DNA of 64,000 nt, from NCBI GenBank assembly GCA_963691655.1, contig OY829327.1, forward strand, positions 63,624,079 through 63,688,078, written 5' to 3'. The stretch is from Toxonevra muliebris (taxonomy: Eukaryota > Arthropoda > Insecta > Diptera > Pallopteridae). The position numbers were made by a program, and so were the translations under genes. Position 1 is the first letter of the stretch. Every line of letters begins with the position of its first letter. Under the pieces are notes generated by a model that was not told where the DNA came from, searched no databases, and saw nothing but the letters and a program-made list of their open reading frames with translations. Shown piece after piece: positions 10,990 through 22,466 of this stretch.

Positions 10990-11180
10990 CATATTGTTGA
11001 CAGCTTTTTGATGTGTAAACATTTTAGCTCACGGTATAGGCAAAATTTCAAATGTGTAAAATGTAAGAATAACTGTAACGCCTTTAAAACTTCTGCACGT
11101 TCATATGAAGGTACTACTAGTTGTGCTTCTTCAGAATCATCATTGCCATAGCAATGCAAAACACCTTCGTTCATAATGTA
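10990..11180 (-). pseudogene. gypsy integrase N-terminal fragment
   Basis: The minus strand reads MNEGVLHCYGNDDSEEAQLV, then VPSYERAEVLKA. This is the stretch just before the HHCC zinc-binding region of gypsy/Ty3 integrase. The frame decays afterwards. It directly continues the spacer after RNase H at 12468-12560 and was separated from it by mariner copy 2. Confidence 0.8.
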
Positions 11181-12467
11181 CAGGGTGACAATTGTAAAGT
11201 GACGCAAGTTTAATACTCTGCAGCAAGCTTTGCCATTTACCATTACTTTAATTTAAAAAGCAAATTCATTCATCATTGGCTTTGCTTTTAATTTCGTTTG
11301 AATTTTTGTTATTACATTTTGAAATTTCCATAAAAATGGACAAGGAAAATATTCGTCGTGAAATTATGAAATTTCATTTGGCAAATTATAGTAGCCGTCA
11401 AATTGCAAAGGCTTTAAATTTATCAAGTCGTACGGTAGACCGAGCTATTATTCGATATAATGAAACTGGGGGTTTTGGAGATAGAGACCGGGGAAAATTT
11501 TCAACAGTTGCCACTACTGGTTTAACAGAAAAAATTCGTAAACGAATCAAGCGAAATCCAAGACGCTCAATGAGAAAAATCGCTAAGGAAGTGGGAGTAA
11601 ACCTTGAAACAGTGCGAATCATTGCAAAATCAAAGCTTAATCTTAAGCCGTACAAGCTCCGAAAAGCTCAAGATCTGACACAAAAAAAGAAAGATTTGCG
11701 ACTGCAAAGATGCAAGGCGTTGCTACGCTCCTCCGTGTTAAAAAATGTTGAAAATATCTTGTTTACAGATGAAAAACTTTTCACGGTTGAACAACATTTG
11801 AATGAGCAAAATGACCCAATGTAGCTAACATCATCATCGCAACAAAATAGGACTGCTGGCCGAGTTCAAAGCCAGCTTCCGTTATGGTATGGGCTGGAGT
11901 TTCCGCTAATGCCAGAACCCCTCTAATATTCGTTGAAGAGGGTGTTAAAATTGACCAGGTTGTTTATCGGAGCATTTTAATAGAACATGTTCTTCCCTGG
12001 GCCCAAGATACATTTGGAAATGAAAACTGGACTTTCCAGCAAGATTCTGCACCTTCCCACATGGCAAAATTAACGCAAACAAGGATAAAAGACAATTTTT
12101 CTGGATTCATAACATCTCAAGAATGGCCACCATACTCCCCAGACTTGAATCCAATGGACTACTCTATTTGGAGTATTTTAGAGAGTAAGGCTTGTGCATC
12201 TCAACACCACAGTCTGGAGTCGCTGACAAATTCATTAGAGAAAGCCTGAACTGAAATTGATCAGGAAGTCCTGCGGCGAACAGTCCTACGATTTCCGGAT
12301 CGATTGAAGGCATGTGTGCAGGCTAAAGGAGGTTATATTGAATGAGGTGGGGTTCAAATGAATGCTTATATATTCAGCAATGTTAACACTTAACTGTACT
12401 TAATGGAAGTACGTCCTTTTGAAAATAACTGCTGAAATGTGTGCGTCACTTTACGATTGTCACCCTG
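11181..12467 (+). mobile_element. Mariner-like (DD37D) transposon, copy 2
   Basis: A 1287-bp element with the same 24-bp TIRs as copy 1 and TA on both sides (11179-11180 and 12468-12469). It interrupts the gypsy pol region, so it is younger than the gypsy element. Confidence 0.95.
11336..12345 (+). pseudogene. Mariner-like transposase, three lesions
   Basis: Same protein as copy 1 from the ATG at 11336. Compared with copy 1 it keeps the Gln codon where copy 1 has a stop. It has a Trp-to-stop change (TAG, 11822-11824), a one-base deletion near 11868, and another Trp-to-stop change (TGA, 12247-12249). The second and third catalytic Asp motifs (QQDSAPSH, SPDLNPMDY) are present but cannot be reached by translation. 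Confidence 0.9.
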
Positions 12468-14381
12468 TAATTAGGATTTAAGCAGCGATTTACGTTTTCG
12501 TCTTCAGCTTCAAGTGGTGTGATTATAGATTTTAGATAGTCATCTTTTATTTGCTCAGAATGTGAAATGCATTAAATTCAGCCATATTGTTGAATGGTTG
12601 CCAGAGCTTCACGTTCGGTCGTGGAATAATTCTTTTCTGCATTTGAAAGTAATCGGCTTGCATATTCTATGGGATGCTCGTTTTTACCCTTCCCTGGAGT
12701 AAAACTGCTCCGAGTGCGTAACTGCTTGCATGAGAATTGGAGAAGACACAAACTTCTCTTTCAATAAAATAAATGCTTTACGCCGACATTATTCGACATT
12801 ATTTTTAGTTAGAACGGTTAATGGTTTTGCGATATCAGCATACTGCTCAATAAATTTTCTATACCAAGAGCATGTTTGAATAAACGATATGAGATCCTTA
12901 ACATTTTTCGGCTCCTTTCGTCCACTTATAGCTTTCGTTTTTTCTGAATCTACGCAAATTCCCTTTTCGGTAAGTATGTGACCAAGATATCTTACTTGCG
13001 CGCAACAAAAATGACAGTTGGAGTTTTTAACGCGTAGCTTGAATTTCTGTAACCTATCCAAGACAGTATCAAGATCCTTTATGCTAATAAATATACATTA
13101 GGGATTGCAGTTTTGAAACGGTCAATCAAGCGCTGAAATGTTGGGGGTGCATTATGCAATCCAAATGGTATTATCTTAAATCGAAATGTTCCAAAGGGCG
13201 TTATAAAACGTTTTATCGTAATCTTCATTTGCAACTTTGACCTGGTAATAGCCGCTTTGCAAATCAAGTGTTGTCATGTATTTTGTGCTTTTAGTAGCGT
13301 GTAGTAAATCTGGTATCGTTACAGAATTAATCTTTCGATAATCAATGCAAACACGTATACCACCATCTCTTTTCGGTCCGTGACTTCTGGCGAAGTTGGT
13401 TGGCAGGAACATTCTTCAATTATATAATTTTCAAGCATCTTATCTATTTAAAATTTTAGCTCACGAGCTTTTGCAAATGATAAACCATACCGTGGAGAAG
13501 CAATGGGTCTTGTTCAATCGTGTTAATCTTGTGCACAACATATGGCGTTGGTTCATTAATGTCTCCGTATACCGCTTGGTGTTTTTGTAAAACGCAATCA
13601 AGTTGAAATTTCTGCTCTGCAGTTAGTTAACAGGTTCTTTAAGAAATTTAAATTCGATTGAGAATAGTTGCATAAAAATTGCATCATTGTAGCTTTTATC
13701 GTATTTTACAGCAACAAATAACTTTGTGTCAATACCTTTATCGGGAGTTATTGCATCAATTGGCAATGCATCTCTGAAAATCGCTTATATTGAGTGTGCT
13801 GACTAGTCATTATGCTCGTATGTTGGAATTACCGGACCATAATACTCGAAATCTGATACGTATTTACAGTGCTGACAATATGATTTGTAATGTTTCGTCT
13901 CATTTTGAACGATATTAGATGGTTTGCGTTTTGGGTATTCGTTTGCTACTTTTATTGTTTCTAACAGATTTAAATTAAGTGGCATGGTTTCAGCGAAATC
14001 AAATTGTTGTGATGTACAAATATTTTGGCCCATATTTAGTACTATTCTCGCTTGTTGCAAAAAGTCGGCTCCAATCAACGTACGTACCTTTCCCATTTGG
14101 TAGTAAAATGAATCGTATGTTTAAACATCTACCGCCAATGACAATTTTGCAAATGACAAGCACTCTTGCACAGAGTTGCTTCTATCAGCTAATGAAACTT
14201 CGCAGTTGACATTTTGATATGTGCACCCCTTGAAGACCACAATGCGCTTTAAGTTTGAGCTGGCTACGCTAGTACGAGCACCCGAATCAAAATATGCTTG
14301 CCCTGGTACACCAAATAATTGTATATTCACTATTGGAACATTACGTTCAATTGGACTAGTTGACAGCGAATTGAAATTCAC
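12468..14381 (-). pseudogene. gypsy-type pol (protease, reverse transcriptase, RNase H) remnant
   Basis: Read right to left. Protease shows FDSGARTSVAS near 14290. Reverse transcriptase shows HGPKRDGGIRVCIDYRKINS and TTLDLQSGYYQVKV at 13400-13200, and the palm end with YLGHILTEKGI at 13061-12789. RNase H shows HPIEYASRLLSNAEKNYSTT near 12690-12600. The YLDD catalytic box is missing: sequence jumps from PNVYLLA to a stop and then DTVLDRLQKF at about 13080, so a deletion removed the active site. There are several frameshifts. Gag lies upstream and integrase continues past mariner copy 2. It is a dead Ty3/gypsy element. Confidence 0.85.
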
Positions 14382-14415
14382 TACACCTGCCGTATTTGTT
14401 GCAATGTTCTTGTTC

Positions 14416-15249
14416 TTAATTTACGCGAATGACGCCAGGAGCGTTATAGCCATAGCACTCCAATTTTGATTTAACTGACTCTACTGGTACCTGTTTAACA
14501 TTTTTTGCATTAATCTCCAACCATTTATAAAATTTTTCTTGAGTGTACCCTTTCTCCCGACAAAATTTACAGCGAATTGGACCGTTGCTATCTACGTTAT
14601 CAGTGCTTACGGGATTACTACGCTCTTTTATAAAATGTTCTGCTTCCCGAGCATCAACCAAAAGTTCCTCAAATGACTTAATTTTGTGACGAAACACACG
14701 TTCACTTATTTGTGCATGTAGCATGCCAAACAATATGCCAATCTGCACAGCTTCAGCTGGAATATCTGACAATTGTGCAAATAAGGCACGTTTCTTTCAA
14801 ATAAATGTATCTATCGCGTCGTTTTTCTGTTGCTTCCCACCACAAATATCTGCATATATTCTCCATTCAGCTTTTGGAAGCGAAAACGAGTCTCGAAGCA
14901 TTTTCACGACATCTTTAAAAATTACCGCATTATTTTTTCACATCGCGCCACCATTCCGCAGCGTCCCCCTCTAACAGCATTGGCATACCGTTAACAGCAT
15001 CCACATCGTTGACTTTTTCGACCATTTTATATGTGCTGATTGCCGAAATAAATTCTTCGACTCTTAACGGATTGCGTTCGCCATTATACATGCAGTACAC
15101 ATGCTGAATGATCCCTTTTTAACATTGCATATAGTTACCGCTTGCATCAAGCGCTCAAATTGCTCTGTAGACAACGTCATATTCGTCTGTTTTGCTATAC
15201 GCTGACTGCGACGAACCGGATAATTTAAAAAATCGAAGATATCAGCCAC
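14416..15249 (-). pseudogene. gypsy gag remnant
   Basis: Starts MADIFDFLNYPVRRSQRIAK at 15249, about 160 bp after the primer-binding-site-like sequence. The C-terminal part (14772-14416) includes degenerate zinc knuckles (CKFCREKGYT and CYGYNAPGV). In the second knuckle a Cys is replaced by Tyr. A frame break lies between about 15064 and 14772. Protease follows immediately. Confidence 0.75.
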
Positions 15250-15411
15250 GATGCTGAATGACTTTTATTTTAATTTACCACTATATTGCGCTTTGCTGTA
15301 GATTACTTTGGGTACAAGGAAAGTGTGTCTTGTTTCTCACAAATTTTCTTCAATTTGTATCTTGTGTTATTTGACCTCGAAAAACCTTCAAATTTTGATT
15401 GTCTTGTTTGG

Positions 15412-15430
15412 CCTCGAAGCTGGGCGCCAA
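15412..15430 (-). promoter_or_regulatory. gypsy primer-binding-site-like sequence
   Basis: The minus strand reads TTGGCGCCCAGCTTCGAGG right after the LTR terminus ...CTCTACA. Its TGGCGCCCA core and position fit a tRNA primer-binding site; the tRNA was not identified. Confidence 0.5.
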
Positions 15431-15432
15431 TT

Positions 15433-15728
15433 TGTAGAGATTTGTTTTAGTTTTAATTGTTACTTTATTTAAAAAAAAAAAACAATAATATAATTATAAA
15501 GTTTAAGTAGGAACTGTGCGGATGCCAGCGATACGATCACAGCAACAACACATTGAAACAAGCCATTATATGTCTATGTAGTCGTATGAATATTATTGCG
15601 TATGACCGCTCACTGCCGCTCGCCAACAAGGAATGAATTCAAATTATGCGAGTCATTTCATTTAAGTAAACTGTAAAAGAACATTGAATGAGACAGATAT
15701 ATGTAAAATTACGAATAGGATTCAAATT
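15433..15728 (-). repeat. gypsy LTR (5' LTR), truncated by MITE-1
   Basis: The boundary is TGTAGAGATTTG at 15433 (minus-strand LTR end ACA). It matches the 7.2-kb LTR over blocks up to ACGAATAGGATTCAAAT at about 15728, where a MITE-1 copy begins. The rest of this LTR is not found beyond the MITE cluster. Confidence 0.75.
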
Positions 15729-17860
15729 AGGCTGATGTTACATGGTCAATGTTTTGCTGTCAATATTTTTTGTTTTTACTCTCTTTTCATCGTTTTGTTT
15801 GATGCCCTGTTAGTCTGATGTTACACGGTCAATGTTTTGCTGTCAATGTTTTCTGTTTTTACTCTCTTTTCATCGTTTTGTTTGATGCTCTGTTACACTA
15901 TCAGTTTTTTGCTGAATGTTATTTTTTAATACTTTTATCTGCAACTATGTTTTTCCAACTAAAAAGTATTTGATTGTATTTTGAAGTGAATGAAAATTCA
16001 ACAATTGGAATGGAATTGGATGAAAAATAATTATGACAATATGAGATAATATTGGTTGAAATAACAAAAAATTATACGAAAAAAAAATTACATTTATATA
16101 TGGAAAGCGCAGAAAAATAATCTTTAAAATTTGCGAACTATTAAAATAAACTCCTCCACTTTGTTACTTGACCATTAAATTACCATGTTTTTATAAAAAT
16201 TATTAAGTAATATTTTAAACAGCAGTCTCAAAACCAAACAAAAGCTGAACAGCGCAAAGGGTAGCAAAGGAAAAAAATGTATTTATAAATTAGTAAAAAG
16301 TGTACTATTTTCCATAAAATATTGGTATTTTCCAATAAAATGCAACAGTGCATCTTTAGCAACCCCATTTTATTTGAAGTGATGCAGGTTTTTTTCGTCA
16401 GTAAAAAATTTTGAAGTGAAATGTGTACATCCTCTCTTTTGCTCAGTGTTCATTTTTCAAAGCAACAACAATTCCATTGTTTGACAGCAAAACATTGATC
16501 GTGTAACTTCGCCCTATCAGTTTTTTGCTGAATGTTATTTTTTAATACTTTTATCTGCTACTATGTTTTTCCAACTAAAAAGTATTTAATTGTATTTTGG
16601 AGTGAATGAAAATTCAACAATTGGAATGGAATTGGATGGAAAAAATATTGCATTTATATATGAAAAACACAGAAAAAAAATCTTTAAAATTTGTGAACTA
16701 TTAAACTAAGCTACGACACTTTGTTACTTGGCCATTGAATTACTATGTTTTTATATAAATTATTAAGTAATTTTTTAAACAATACTCATTTTCATAAACA
16801 AGCAAAATCCAACAACGGAAAGGGTGGTAAAGAAAAAAATGTATTTATAAGTTAGCAAAAAGTGTACTATTTTTCATAAAATATTAGTATTTTCCAATAA
16901 AATGCAACAGTGTATCCACAGCAACCCCATTTTATTTAAAGTGATGCAGGTTTTTTTTCGTCACTAAAAAAGTTTGAAGTTAAATGTGTTCATTCTCTCT
17001 TTTGCTCAGTGTTCATTTTTCAAAACAACAATAATTTCATTATTTGACAGCAAAACATTGATCGTGCAACATCGCCCTTAGGGCGATTTTTCTGTGTTTT
17101 TCATATATAAATGCAATATTTTTTCCATCCAATTCCATTCCAATTGTTGAATTTTCATTCACTACAATATACAATTAAATACTTTTTAGTTGGAAAAACA
17201 TAGTTGCAGATAAAAGTATTAAAAAATAACATTCAGCAAAAAACTGATAGGGCGAAGTTACACGATCAATGTTTTGCTGTCAAACAATGGAATTGTTGTT
17301 GCTTTGAAAAATGAACACTGAGCAAAAGAGAGGATGAACACATTTCACTTCTAATTTTTTACTGTCGAAAAAAAAAACCTGCATCACTTCAAATAAAATG
17401 GGGTAGCTGAATATGCACTGTTGCATTTTATGGAAAAATACTAATCTTTTTACTAACTTATAAATACATTTTTTTCTTTGCCACCCTTTGCGTTGTTTGG
17501 TCTTTGTTTGTTTGTGAAAATGAGTGCTGTTTAAAAAATTACTTAATAATTTTTATAAAAAGATGTTAATTCAATAACAAAGTGGCGGAGCCTATTTTAA
17601 TATTTCGCAAATTTTAAAGATTATTTTTCTGCGTTTTTCATATATAAATGAAATATTTTTTGTATAATTTGCTGCTATTTCCACCAACATTATCTCATAT
17701 TGTCATTATAATTATTTTCCATCCAATTCCATTCCAATTGTTGAATTTTCATGCAATCCAAAATACAATTAAATACTTTTTAGTTGGAAAAACATAGTTG
17801 CACACAATAGTATTAAAAAAAAACATTCAGCAAAAAACTGATAGTGTAGGCCAGTTTCAA
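15729..17860. mobile_element. MITE-1 cluster arranged as a large inverted repeat
   Basis: Four parts. A + copy at 15729-16512 has its first ~83 bp tandemly duplicated at 15813. A second + copy at 16513-17086 lacks the left end. A minus piece at 17087-17248 is cut right after CACAGAAAAA. A minus copy at 17249-17860 follows. The first two and last two parts are near mirror images. The last copy ends inside the element, at ACTGATAGTG, against the Penelope-like remnant. No ORFs. Confidence 0.82.
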
Positions 17861-19489
17861 TTGAGAGTTGTATCTTGTCATGGTAACTATTAAATGTTTT
17901 TTGTATGTTTCCTGATGTTTTTCGTTTATTATAGCTAATATGTCATCTACATACTTAACTAAGAATTTAATATCTATATTATGGTTTTGTTTTAGTTCAT
18001 GTGTTTTTGTTTCTAATAGGTCATCAAGAACTATGTCAGCAATGGTTGGTGATAATGGATTGCCCATTGGTATACCGTGTATTTGATGAAAAATTGTGTT
18101 TGCGTATTTAAAATAATTGTTATCTTTAGACAAAAGTTAAAAATTTCCAGAAATTTTTGTTTTGTTAATTTTGTATGTTCTTGTATAATATTCCACTTAT
18201 TCATGATGAATTTTTTTGCTAAATGTACCGGAATATTTGTAAAGAGTGATACTACGTCCAGAGATATGATTCTATTGTTATCGTCTATTTTAACCTGTTT
18301 TATTTTTTCCTTTAATTTGTAACAACTTTTTATATTGTGATGGTCTGATACTATGGTTTTTAAAATTTCTCCAATGAATTTTGATAATTGGCAGCATGGG
18401 ACTGTTATTGATGATGAGATTGGTCTAAGTGGTTAGTTTTGTGGACTTTTGGGTAGCCATATAATCGCGGAGCATTTGCCCCTGAACATGTCATTTGAGT
18501 TTTTCGCTTTGCGTCAATGACTTTTTGTTGGTACGTCCGTTGATTATTTGTTATTTTCTTTCATTAACTTTTGAGTGGGATCAATTCTTATTGCTCTGTA
18601 TGTGTTTTTGTCGTCTAATAAGTTTTGCATTTTGTTTTCATATTCGTTTTTGTACATCGCTACTGTTTTATTACCTTTCTCTACTTTTGTTATTATAATT
18701 TCATGTTTATGCTTTCTATTAGTTTTACAGTGTTATCATAGATTTTCAAGATTAGTCTTTCTTTTGCTGTGTTTATCATATTTCTTTTGTTATTAGTTAT
18801 TGTGTTGGCAATTTTTGATCCCGCTAATTCTTTTTCGTCATTAATATTTTGTATACATTGCTCCAAATCAGCTATGATATGTTATAGAGTGAATTCTTTT
18901 CTTCGTACTGGTATCGCGAATTTTCGCCCAAGAGATAATAGCCATTTACTTTCATCAAGGAAATTTATATCCGTCATATTAATAAACCAATCTGGGTTAA
19001 AAACAACACCTAGTTTAGAAAACTGATAATTTTTGAGGTGTTCTATTTTTCTGATATGATTCTCCGTTTTTTTTTCTTTCTAAATTCTTGTACATTAATT
19101 CCGTGATGATTGATGATTGTATTGTATTCTATGTCATTAAGTTGTGTTATTATGCTATTATCCGTATGGAAAATACATTTATTGGTCGATGAGATTACTG
19201 AGTTGCATTGTTTGATTTCAAGATTAAGTACTTTTAAAAGGAATGTGTATTCAGTTTTTTTGAAAGCAGTTTTCAGCGCATTATTAAATAGTTTTTGCAT
19301 GTTAGTTATTATGTGGGTAACGTGATTAGGTATTAACCCGTAATCTTTGCCTGTTAGTAAAAATTTTAGCGTAGCCTTTTGCTGTGATAGTGTTCTTCGC
19401 AAATTACAAAAATATTTTAATGTTTGGCAAACCTGTGTGCCATATTTCATATTAATGTGTTTGAAAAATCCTTTCATTTTGTTAAAAAT
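17861..19489 (-). pseudogene. Penelope-like retroelement remnant
   Basis: The RT core at 18133-17861 reads FHQIHGIPMGNPLSPTIADI and then KYVDDILAI (YVDD at 17942-17953); GxPMGxPLSP plus YVDD is typical of Penelope-like RTs. The N-terminal domain at 19477-19043 (144 codons, start MKGFFKHINMKY) is consistent with the family's leader. The middle (18130-19040) is broken by stops and frameshifts. The GIY-YIG endonuclease that would follow RT is absent because the MITE-1 cluster cuts the element there. Confidence 0.75.
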
Positions 19490-19777
19490 GGAACACTAAC
19501 TTATGGGACTCGTGCATTTCCAAATCATTTTCACCAGTTTTAGAGAAACAGTTTTGAGAGATCTGAGTAGTTATTGAGAACCCATTTATGAGAGAAGATA
19601 TAATTATGTCTGAACTTTTTGCAGTATTTATGTTAGAAACAGTTTGAGAGACCTGAGTATTTATTGAGTACCCATTTATGAGAGAAGATATAATTTGAAT
19701 TTTGTTATGTTTAATGAATAGGGCTATTCAGGATCTGGTGAAAATGATCTTGCACGAGTCCCATAAGTTAGTGTGCC
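19490..19777. mobile_element. 288-bp MITE with ~40-bp terminal inverted repeats
   Basis: Ends read GGAACACTAACTTATGGGAC and, inward from the right, GGCACACTAACTTATGGGAC. Similarity continues to ATTTTCACCAG. The interior holds an imperfect direct duplication of about 90 bp (GAAACAG-TTTGAGAGA..CTGAGTA..TTATTGAG..CCCATTTATGAGAGAAG). Confidence 0.75.
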
Positions 19778-19785
19778 ATTGTTTT

Positions 19786-20138
19786 AATTAAATGTATCTA
19801 ATGTATCTACTACTACTATTACTATTATGGCACAACAGCTCATGAAGGGCCAAGGCCGAGCTTTTCGCATCCTTTCATGTTGCGTGAGTTATATTTATAC
19901 ACGAACGGAAGGGACCTACAGTTTTATGCCGAATCCGAACGGCAAAGTGAAAAGCTTTTCATAGACATTTTTTTCTCTTGGAGGTTTGCCATTGCCAGCC
20001 AAAAGGTGGTGCCGTGTAGAACAATTTTTATTTTCTATTTTATGATTTTTAAGCGTGCCGAGATATGAACCCGGGCACCTCTGCGTAGCAGTCCAACACA
20101 CTAACCACTAGGCTATGGCGACCACAATTAAATGTATC
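19786..20138 (-). mobile_element. tRNA-derived SINE with target-site duplication
   Basis: The insert (19799-20125) is flanked by perfect 13-bp repeats AATTAAATGTATC (19786-19798 and 20126-20138). On the minus strand the head contains an internal RNA polymerase III promoter: A box TAGCCTAGTGGTTAG (20101-20115) and B box GGTTCATATCT (20061-20071), about 30 bp apart as in a tRNA. The 3' end is a short AATAGT/TAGTAG simple repeat. No coding capacity. Confidence 0.85.
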
Positions 20139-20479
20139 AACCACTTCAAATCCAAATTGACTTCAAGTGATTCCAATTGATTTTAATTCCTCAATTGGTT
20201 CAAAATGACACCAATTGACTTCAAGTGTATTTAAGTGACTCCAAAGCATTCATGATTGAAGTCAAAAGATTTTCATTCTTATGATTTCCAAAAAATTTAT
20301 TAAAGAAATATTACAACTGAGAGTTTGTGTACATATACTATATACTTTAGCTCATTTAGTAATTTAGTTTTCAAGAAAATATAATAAATTAAACGTTTAC
20401 CAAGTTTTAACCCAATGGGTTTCCCTGTTTATTATATGTACATAACTATAATTTTATTGTATGAACTCTGTTATTAGCG
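20139..20479. repeat. Low-complexity TCAATTG/CTTCAAGTG repeats
   Basis: Irregular tandem words such as CCAATTGACTTCAAGTG run from about 20140 to 20270, followed by unassigned AT-rich sequence. Confidence 0.4.
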
Positions 20480-22260
20480 TTCGTTTAAGTCTTTTTGTTT
20501 TGAAAGGACTTCTCAATATAGCTCTTACTTCTTCATTTGTGTGTGTTGTTGAAGCTCCTGCAGATGTTTGATAGTGTGCGTTTTGATTTCTTCATCAACG
20601 TGTTGACGCATAGATCTTTGTGTAGGTGATCGTTTCGTACGTACCACGGCGCATTTGCGATACATCTTAAAACCTTGTTGCGGAAGGTCTGGATAATTTT
20701 AGTGTTTGATTTCTTTGTACAACCCCATAGCTGTATACCATACGTTCATGATGGTTTGATATAGTAGAACTTTATTATACAGCGATAGTTCTGATGTTTT
20801 TCCCAATAGCCAATACATTTTTTTAAAACGTATATTTAGCTCGCTTATTTTTTCTTCATATGCTCTTTCCATCTAAGCTTTGCATCAAGAGTAAATCTTA
20901 AGTATTTTGCTGTGTTTTCATAAGGAACTTTATTACCATTCATAAAGATAGGAATTTTATCCATTTTATTTTTTGTGGTGAAGTTTATGTGAACCGATTT
21001 CGCTTCGTTAAGCTTAATCCTCCTCTTCTTGGTCCATTCTATGATGTCATCAGTCGCCTTTTGTAATTTTTTTGTAGCTTCAGCTTCATTCTCTCCTGTG
21101 CATAATATTGCAAATGTTGCTATTTTTGTGTTTACTGGAACTGGTAGATCGCGGGTATACAAGATGTATAAGACAGGCCCTAGGACGCTACCCTGTGGTA
21201 CGCATTGGGGAGGCCAGGCGCCCTCAGAAAATATATTTAACACTTTTTGTTTTTAATGTTTGTTTTTAATGTTAATAATTGGTTCATTTGAAAACCTTTC
21301 CTGTAACATGGTTGCTCTTAACCAAAGTCTTTATAACAAGACAGCTCAAGCATAATGCGATTTCAAAATCACTCAAAAGTCAAATTTTTTGCCCTGGGTA
21401 CGTGAAAAAATTTTTACACATCAAAAATTTTGATTGGACAATCCAAAAATTGCTTGCATAACCGCAGCATAATGAATAATTGATGTCTAATAGAATAAGG
21501 AAATGTTATAAATTTTGTTGTAGAAACTAATAATCTTTTACTGCTTTAAGAATTCATCATAGCTTTTGCGGCAAAAGCAAAAACTCGAAAAGTAAACAAA
21601 CAATTTTCCTTTTTCAGATCAGTTTTTCGAAAACTTTGGACATAACTGGCAGGAGAGAAATAGGTCTGTAGGATTTGATGTCGTTAGGCTGCTTTCCTGG
21701 CTTAGGAATCATTATTACCTCGGCCACTTTCCATTGCCTTAAAACATATCTTAATCTAAAAGCTGCATTAATGATGCAAATAAGTTTTTTTAGGCATTTG
21801 TTCGGTAATTGTTTAAGTATTTGTCCGGTAATTAAATCATACCCAGGGGACTTTTTCGCATTTATTTCTGTCTTTATAATTAGCTTTAGTTCTTGCATTG
21901 TAGCAGGGTCAATGATTTTGTTGTCGATTTAAGCTTTAGCAGTAATGTTCTCTTCCGCTGTTAGTCTTGGAAGGGGCAGAAAAGTTTTTTCCATCTCTCA
22001 TCTCTTTTTATGGGTGGCACATGCGCTGTAGCGGTTTTTAAAAATTTTGTCGTCTTCCACAAGGAATAACCGGTATTCTTTGTTGCCAACCCCTTTAGAT
22101 ATTTACTCACAGATCGATCTTTAGTTTTTTTATTAATGGCTTAAGCTTGTTACAAAGTCTGTTAAAATTATTTTTTTCTTTTGTTCTGTTTTTTCGCCAT
22201 GTTTTGCGAAGTTTGCGTTTAGCAGCTATCATCTCCCTCACCTCTTCTAGTTATGAGAGA
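20480..22260 (-). pseudogene. Jockey-type non-LTR retrotransposon, copy 1
   Basis: The RT entry at 21898-21614 reads KSPGYDLITGQILKQLP and YRPISLLPVMSKVFEKLI. The RT palm at 21243-20845 begins CVPQGSVLGPVLYILYT. The catalytic FADD box is replaced by FAIL. The thumb and C-terminal tail run to about 20480. About 350 bp at 21255-21613, which should hold the fingers/palm, is unrelated sequence. The linker after the endonuclease is readable in pieces at 22260-21900. Dead. Confidence 0.8.
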
Positions 22261-22466
22261 CTTTTCTAAATGAATAACCAATCGGCGAGTCCAAAAAAGA
22301 CTTCTAACTGCATTTTCTATTCAGGAGTCAAAAATGTTATTCAATAACTATAATCAAAAATTGTTATTCATTTGTGACTTATACCCTCAATTTATTGCTA
22401 CATTACCTCGCCGAAAATGAAACTTCGATTATTTTGTGATATGCTCAGTGCTTATAGTTTTTTATT

